Assembly: GCA_046295175.1 (NCBI GenBank)
Contig: JBKBNY010000006.1
Span: 248,001 to 312,000 of the forward strand
From: JALOLV01 sp046295175
Lineage (GTDB): Bacteria > Bacteroidota > Bacteroidia > Cytophagales > Spirosomataceae
Length of the DNA: 64,000 nucleotides
Direction of reading: 5' to 3'
The position numbers and the translations under genes were made by a program. The notes beneath the pieces are model-generated. The model had not been told where the DNA came from and ran no database searches. It saw nothing but the letters and a program-made list of their open reading frames with translations. Shown in pieces: positions 59,448-64,000 of this stretch; position 1 is the first letter of the stretch, and each line of letters begins with the position of its first letter.

Positions 59448-61097
59448 ATGAAAACAAAAAACTTACTGTCAATTCTCTTGGCAGCCACTATTCTTTTTTC
59501 AAGTTTTTCTCCTCAAAAAGCAGTTCGCAAAGCAGATGTGATTATCTACGGCGGTACATCAGCCGCGATTATTGCAGCTGTTCAGGTCAAAAAAATGGGT
59601 AAATCGGTTATCGTGGTTTCGCCCGATAAACACCTCGGAGGGCTTTCTTCGGGTGGTTTAGGATTTACCGATACCGGAAACAAAGAGGTAATTGGGGGGC
59701 TTTCAAGAGATTTTTATCATCGGCTATACCTGCATTATCAAGAAAAAGAATCTTGGAAATGGCAGAAAAGAGAAGAGTATGGTAATAAAGGTCAAGGAAC
59801 GCCCGCACTCGACGGAGCAAACCGAACAATGTGGATTTTTGAACCGCATGCGGCAGAGCAAGTCTTTGAAGATTATGTCAAAGAAAATAATCTGATAGTT
59901 TATCGTGATGAATGGCTCGACCGTTCGCAAAAAGGAATAATCAAAAAAAATGGTGGAATAAGGTCAATCAAAACATTAAGTGGCAATACCTACGAAGGCA
60001 AAATGTTTATTGATGCAACTTACGAAAGCGATTTAATGGCATTGGCTGGAGTGAGCTATCATGTAGGACGTGAAGCAAATAGTGTTTATGGCGAAAAATG
60101 GAATGGTGTTCAAACAGAAGTATTTCAGCACGGACATCATTTTAAGGCAAAGATTAGTCCGTATAAAATTGAAAATGACCCCAAAAGTGGACTTTTACCA
60201 GAAGTTTCATCCGAACCACCTGGTGCGTATGGTTCGGGAGATAAACAGATTCAGGCCTATTGTTTTAGAATGTGTTTGAGCAATCATCCCGAAAACCGAA
60301 TTCCGTTTCCGAAACCCGTAGGTTATGACCCAAATCGTTATGAATTATACGCAAGAGTCTTTGCTGCGGGTTGGCGAGAAACCTTCGATAAATTTGACCC
60401 AATTCCAAACCGTAAAACAGATACTAATAATCATGGGCCATTTAGTACCGATTACATTGGCAAAAATTATGATTATCCAGAAGCGTCGTATGAACGCCGC
60501 AAAGAAATCATCAAAGACCACGAATTATACCAAAAAGGTTTGATGTATTTCTTACAAAATGACCCACGTGTGCCAGCCGATGTGCAAACCAAAATGAAAG
60601 AATGGGGTTTGCCAAAGGATGAATTTGTTGATAATGGCAACTGGCCACACCAACTTTACATCCGCGAAGCAAGAAGGATGATTGGAGAATTCGTAATGAA
60701 AGAGGCCGATGCCCTTGGCAAAACCAAAGTTCCGAATTCGGTGGGAATGGGTTCGTATTCGTTAGACTCGCATAATACTCAACGCTACGTAAAACCCGAT
60801 GGATTTGTACAGAATGAAGGCGATATTGGAGTACATCCAGATAAACCATATTCGATTGCTTACGGTGCTATCTTACCCAAAGAAAAGGAATGCAATAACT
60901 TGCTCGTACCAGTTTGTGTATCGAGTTCGCATATTGCCTATGGGTCGATAAGAATGGAGCCCGTTTTTATGATTTTGGGGCAATCGGCGGCGGCAGCGGC
61001 GGTTTTAGCGATTGAAAATAAAGTTTCTCCGCAAAAATTACCTTATGAGAAACTGAAAGAAGTGCTATTAAAAGAAAAACAGAGATTGGAGTTATAA
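59448..61097 (+). CDS. Secreted FAD-dependent oxidoreductase
   Basis: 549 residues from ATG 59448 with signal peptide (KTKNLLSILLAATILFSSF); the longer start at 59403 adds a second, odd N-terminus. The FAD motif DVIIYGGTSAAIIAAVQVKKMGK is a GxGxxG-like dinucleotide fold, followed by LGGLSSGGLGFTDTGNKEV. FAD-binding late motif SIRMEPVFMILGQSAAAAAV closes it. These are typical of the family of secreted FAD enzymes often annotated beside xanthan or polysaccharide lyases. Substrate unknown. It may be co-transcribed with the TonB receptor 61 bp upstream and ends at a hairpin terminator. Confidence 0.85.
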   Translation: MKTKNLLSILLAATILFSSFSPQKAVRKADVIIYGGTSAAIIAAVQVKKMGKSVIVVSPDKHLGGLSSGGLGFTDTGNKEVIGGLSRDFYHRLYLHYQEKESWKWQKREEYGNKGQGTPALDGANRTMWIFEPHAAEQVFEDYVKENNLIVYRDEWLDRSQKGIIKKNGGIRSIKTLSGNTYEGKMFIDATYESDLMALAGVSYHVGREANSVYGEKWNGVQTEVFQHGHHFKAKISPYKIENDPKSGLLPEVSSEPPGAYGSGDKQIQAYCFRMCLSNHPENRIPFPKPVGYDPNRYELYARVFAAGWRETFDKFDPIPNRKTDTNNHGPFSTDYIGKNYDYPEASYERRKEIIKDHELYQKGLMYFLQNDPRVPADVQTKMKEWGLPKDEFVDNGNWPHQLYIREARRMIGEFVMKEADALGKTKVPNSVGMGSYSLDSHNTQRYVKPDGFVQNEGDIGVHPDKPYSIAYGAILPKEKECNNLLVPVCVSSSHIAYGSIRMEPVFMILGQSAAAAAVLAIENKVSPQKLPYEKLKEVLLKEKQRLEL

Positions 61098-61128
61098 AAA
61101 AGGCGAGTCTATCAACTCGCCTTTTTCT
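61097..61128. terminator. Bidirectional terminator between the FAD oxidoreductase and der
   Basis: AAAAAGGCGAGT pairs with ACTCGCCTTTTT around CTATCA; both convergent genes end within 5 bp, and the stem has A- and T-rich ends usable on either strand. Confidence 0.85.
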
Positions 61129-61130
61129 GA

Positions 61131-62450
61131 TTATTTCTTTCTAAAAAATACCGTTATCGGGGTTCCTTCAAAATCGAAATGCTCTCTTAACTGATTCTGT
61201 AAAAATCGCTCGTACGGTTCTTTGATGTACTGCGGAAGGTTACAGAAAAACGCAAACGTTGGCGATTTTGCAGGGAATTGTGTAATATATTTGATTTTTA
61301 TCTGCTTACCTTTGAGTGCTGGTGGTGGAGTGCGTTCGATGATTGGCAACATCACTTCGTTGAGTTTTGAAGTTGCAATCTGCTTCGTTTTATTTTCATA
61401 CACCTCCATTGCCTTCTCAATTACCTGAAAAATACGTTGTTTCTCAACTACCGAAGCAAAAATGATTGGCATGTAGTCCATTGGAGCAAGGCGTGATAAA
61501 ATCTCTTTACGCATTCTGTCGGCAGTCATGGTATCTTTTTCGACCAAATCCCACTTATTAACCATAATCACAATCCCTTTTTTTGAATTATGAGCATGGG
61601 CAATGATATGCACATCTTGGGCCTCAAGACCTCTCGAAGCATCAAGCAAAATTACACATACATCAGAGTCTTCGAGGGCTTTTATCGAACGTAAAACCGA
61701 ATAAAACTCGATACTATCACCACTTTTACGCACACTCGATTGTTTACGAATACCAGCGGTATCAGTCAAAATGAAATCTTTACCAAATAATTTGTAGTGT
61801 GTATCAATGGCATCACGAGTAGTACCCGCAATATCGGTCACGATGCTACGCTCACGGCCAGTCAAAACATTCAAAAACGAAGATTTACCCACATTCGGGC
61901 GGCCTAAAATCGCGATGCGAGGTGTACCTTCGTTCGGGTTTTCGATACCGTCTTCTTTAAAATGTTTGATTACTACATCTAATAAATCTCCAGTACCTGA
62001 GCCATCTGTTGCCGAAATCGCAAAAACTTCGCCATCCATTCCTAACTCATAAAACTCCATTGCCGTATTTCGGCGGTCTTCGGTTTCGGCTTTATTAGCC
62101 ACCAAAATGATAGGTTTCTTGGATTTACGCAGGATATTCGCAAAATCTTTATCTAAATCGGTCAAGCCTGTGTAGGTATCAACCATAAATAAAATTACAG
62201 TTGCCTCTTCGATTGCCAATTCAACTTGCTCACGAATCGCTCCTTCAAATGTATCCTCTGAACCAACGACATATCCGCCAGTGTCGATAACCGTAAAATA
62301 TTTATCTAACCAGTACGCATGACCATAGTGGCGGTCGCGGGTAACACCCGGCATATCATCTGTGATTGCCACTCGGCTCTCAATTAATCTATTAAAAAAT
62401 GTTGATTTACCAACGTTTGGCCGACCAACTATTGCTACAATGTTTGCCAT
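61131..62450 (-). CDS. der: Ribosome biogenesis GTPase Der (EngA)
   Basis: 439 residues with two GTPase domains in tandem and a KH-like tail. Domain 1 has VGRPNVGKSTFFNRL, DTGGYV and NKAETED; domain 2 has LGRPNVGKSSFLNVL, DTAGIRK and NKWDLVEKD. The C-terminal KH-like domain ends FDFEGTPITVFFRKK. Der is an essential GTPase that helps assemble the 50S ribosomal subunit in the cytosol. It is monocistronic here, with terminators on both sides. Confidence 0.97.
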   Translation of the reverse strand: MANIVAIVGRPNVGKSTFFNRLIESRVAITDDMPGVTRDRHYGHAYWLDKYFTVIDTGGYVVGSEDTFEGAIREQVELAIEEATVILFMVDTYTGLTDLDKDFANILRKSKKPIILVANKAETEDRRNTAMEFYELGMDGEVFAISATDGSGTGDLLDVVIKHFKEDGIENPNEGTPRIAILGRPNVGKSSFLNVLTGRERSIVTDIAGTTRDAIDTHYKLFGKDFILTDTAGIRKQSSVRKSGDSIEFYSVLRSIKALEDSDVCVILLDASRGLEAQDVHIIAHAHNSKKGIVIMVNKWDLVEKDTMTADRMRKEILSRLAPMDYMPIIFASVVEKQRIFQVIEKAMEVYENKTKQIATSKLNEVMLPIIERTPPPALKGKQIKIKYITQFPAKSPTFAFFCNLPQYIKEPYERFLQNQLREHFDFEGTPITVFFRKK

Positions 62451-62612
62451 TTACTATTAAAGATTGTTTGAGCGAGAATTTTCGCTCCTATGTGAGCTTA
62501 GAAAAATTGTATCTAAGCAAAAAGTTTGCAAAGGTACGGATTTTTATGCCATTTTTGAAATGTTTCTTAATAATTAGCTGATTGTTAGCCAGTTAAGCTC
62601 ACATTCTGACAA

Positions 62613-62640
62613 CAAAAAAGCCCTCGTTCAGATTGAGGGC
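62613..62640 (-). terminator. Terminator of the TonB receptor gene at the window end
   Basis: On the minus strand GCCCTC (complement of 62635-62640) pairs with GAGGGC (complement of 62620-62625) with a 9-nt loop, followed by TTTTTTG. It lies 71 bp after the receptor stop. Confidence 0.8.
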
Positions 62641-62650
62641 ATTCAATATA

Positions 62651-62699
62651 AACACTGACAGGGTTAAATCATTTATCGTTTTGAAACCCTGTCAGTGTT
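62651..62699. repeat. 15-bp inverted repeat with CTGACAGGG core
   Basis: AACACTGACAGGGTT (62651-62665) is the exact reverse complement of 62685-62699, with a 19-nt loop. The CTGACAGGG core also forms the terminator at 42148-42185, so a dispersed palindrome family is likely. Confidence 0.6.
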
Positions 62700-62710
62700 A
62701 TCTAAATATT

Positions 62711-64000
62711 TTACAATCCAAAATCAAAAACGGCTCCAGTATAAACCATTCTGGTTATTGGTGCCGAACCATAAACATAAACCGCATTTGCGTTGGTTAA
62801 GTTCGTTCCGCCGAGTTTAAATGTGGTTTTTATTGATTTTACTGCGTAATTTAGTTGTGCATCGAGTGTACCAAAGGCATTGATTTGCCCTTCATCAAAT
62901 GGCATAAAATAGTTGTAGGTGCTATTCCAACGATAATTTATTGAATAATTTAAGTTCTTGATAATCAACCCATTAGAACCGACATTAAACTTATGTTTTG
63001 GAGTGTTCCAACCTGCAATGAGGTCTTTCACCTCCGAGATATTTGCCCAAGTGTAATTAAAATATGGTCTTACATAACGGTTTCTAAAGTATTCGGCACT
63101 AAAAACCAAGCCTTGCGTAGTTACGGTTTTGTCGAAATTAGCCCAAGTTTGCAAGAATCTTCCACGGGTGCGGTCGGTTGCAGGTTTTGCCCAATCACCC
63201 GTTTTGGTGGCAAAATCTCCCGTTGGCAGAATCCCATCTTCTCGACCTTGCAGACGAACGATTCCAATAAAATCATCATAATTGCTACGATAATAACTCA
63301 AATCGACCGAAAGATAATCTACCGGATAACCTTTGTAGCCAATCTCCCAAGTTCCCATTTTTTCGGTAGTGAGTGGTTTTACTTCGATTGGTGCAGTACC
63401 CGCTGCATTGAGTCCTTTAAATCCACCATTTACATTCCCAATTAATAAAACCGAACCGTAATCTAAATAAATAAATTGGTCTAATTGGGCGGGTTGACGA
63501 TACGCTGTTGCGTAGTTGAGCCTAAAAGCGTGTTTATCTTTAATATTATAAACCGCCGAAACGCGTGGAGAAAATCTTGTGCCGAAATTCCTAAAATTAT
63601 CTACTCGACCTGCAGCAGAAAGAATCAATTTGTCAGAATCAAAATCAATCGTTTGCTGAATCAATCCATAAACTCCAGCTTCGTTGTTTTTGATGCTTTC
63701 ACGTTTTTCGGTATTTAGTGGAGAATAGTTCCCATCCGAAAACAATGTACCTGCCGATTTTAATAAATAATTACGGTATGAACCGCCCAAAACTAACTTG
63801 GTATTTTTGATTTCCCAGTTTCGTTGGGCAGAAAAATCATTGTAACGAGCCGTATTTGCAAAAGCTGCACCTTTGACGAGTGTTCCATTCAAGCTGATTC
63901 CATCGCCTACGCCATTGGCAACTTTTTCACGTAATTGATTAAATAAAGCACTACCAACTGGAATTTGGAGTCCTTTTGTAAGATTAAAAGCCGTTTGAGC
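62711..64000 (-). CDS. TonB-dependent receptor, C-terminal part (truncated by window edge)
   Basis: The frame is open from the window end (64000) down to the stop at 62711, so at least 429 residues of a larger receptor are present and the true start is beyond the window. The visible part is the outer-membrane barrel: long amphipathic strands, FSPRVSAVYNIKDKHAFRLN, YATAYRQPAQLDQF (a 'TonB-box receptor' strand signature) and the ending RMVYTGAVFDFGL, with a terminal aromatic-hydrophobic strand. Ligand cannot be inferred without the plug. It is followed by its own terminator and a palindromic repeat. Confidence 0.85.
   Translation of the reverse strand, partial: AQTAFNLTKGLQIPVGSALFNQLREKVANGVGDGISLNGTLVKGAAFANTARYNDFSAQRNWEIKNTKLVLGGSYRNYLLKSAGTLFSDGNYSPLNTEKRESIKNNEAGVYGLIQQTIDFDSDKLILSAAGRVDNFRNFGTRFSPRVSAVYNIKDKHAFRLNYATAYRQPAQLDQFIYLDYGSVLLIGNVNGGFKGLNAAGTAPIEVKPLTTEKMGTWEIGYKGYPVDYLSVDLSYYRSNYDDFIGIVRLQGREDGILPTGDFATKTGDWAKPATDRTRGRFLQTWANFDKTVTTQGLVFSAEYFRNRYVRPYFNYTWANISEVKDLIAGWNTPKHKFNVGSNGLIIKNLNYSINYRWNSTYNYFMPFDEGQINAFGTLDAQLNYAVKSIKTTFKLGGTNLTNANAVYVYGSAPITRMVYTGAVFDFGL

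Noticed and set aside
1..64000. CRISPR array, rRNA, tRNA, prophage, or known defence island
   Set aside because: No regularly spaced repeats, no clover-leaf or rRNA-like stretches, and no phage or defence signature proteins other than the small PIN toxin-antitoxin unit.

Overview
The window is bacterial chromosome from a member of the Bacteroidota, most likely the Cytophagales (Spirosomataceae or Emticicia-like; this rank is inference). Support comes from low-GC, densely packed genes with weak or absent Shine-Dalgarno sequences, a PafA-type alkaline phosphatase, SusC/CarboxypepD_reg-style and OMP_b-brl_3 TonB receptors, DUF2807 and DUF11 secreted proteins, LytTR/LytS pairs, many lipoproteins with short LxxC signals, and a promoter-like -33 TTG / -7 xAnnTTTG pattern before rpmB. 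I saw no rRNA, tRNA, CRISPR array or prophage.

Layout. 1-6.9 kb: a 5'-truncated ADP-ribosylglycohydrolase and sugar transporter, isocitrate dehydrogenase, a CotH-like lipoprotein, and a DUF819 membrane protein. 7.07-8.24 kb: a complete ISAs1-family insertion sequence with a frameshifted transposase, 19-bp inverted repeats and a perfect 10-bp target duplication, inserted in the loop of a palindrome. 8.3-9.7 kb: M24 peptidase. 9.8-15.6 kb: a metal-handling cluster containing a CDGxCYL protein, an MbnP-like copper protein, an MbnH/MauG-like di-heme peroxidase, YHS and HMA domain proteins, an outer-membrane barrel with a CDMCGC N-terminus, and two PepSY membrane proteins. This is the most interesting block. 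15.6-25.5 kb: a DUF11 adhesin-like protein, a DUF885 peptidase, a DinB pair, a kinase/regulator pair followed by an MreB-like actin, and cmk. 25.6-25.75 kb: a MITE-like long palindrome. 25.8-33.3 kb: PfpI, sulfatase, a YdeI/antitoxin/PIN toxin unit, a beta-lactamase/DUF2254/PxpB operon, and polyprenyl synthase. 33.4-47.1 kb: patatin, rpmB, PafA, ROK kinase, DUF2807, oligopeptidase B, M23 peptidase, a NatAB-type ABC exporter, rhodanese, PASTA and VWA proteins. 47.2-50.8 kb: a small lipoprotein, an EamA transporter, a RAYT transposase bracketed by inverted REP sequences, and a cytochrome/copper-monooxygenase fusion lipoprotein. 50.8-64 kb: LytTR/LytS, TonB receptors, YceI, a lone LytTR regulator, an FAD oxidoreductase, Der GTPase and a truncated TonB receptor.

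How parts fit together. The 9.8-15.6 kb genes overlap or nearly abut (TGATG, ATGA and ATGA junctions) and combine periplasmic copper binding, heme-peroxidase maturation, thiol metal binding, an outer-membrane barrel and PepSY reductase-like membrane proteins. They look like one copper (or copper/iron) handling unit without any methanobactin biosynthesis gene. Further metal links appear at 49.4 kb (di-copper monooxygenase fold fused to a c-type-heme-like domain) and 57 kb (His-rich TonB receptor behind a lone LytTR regulator). Most other loci are ordinary housekeeping or envelope genes. Strong hairpin terminators separate many of them.
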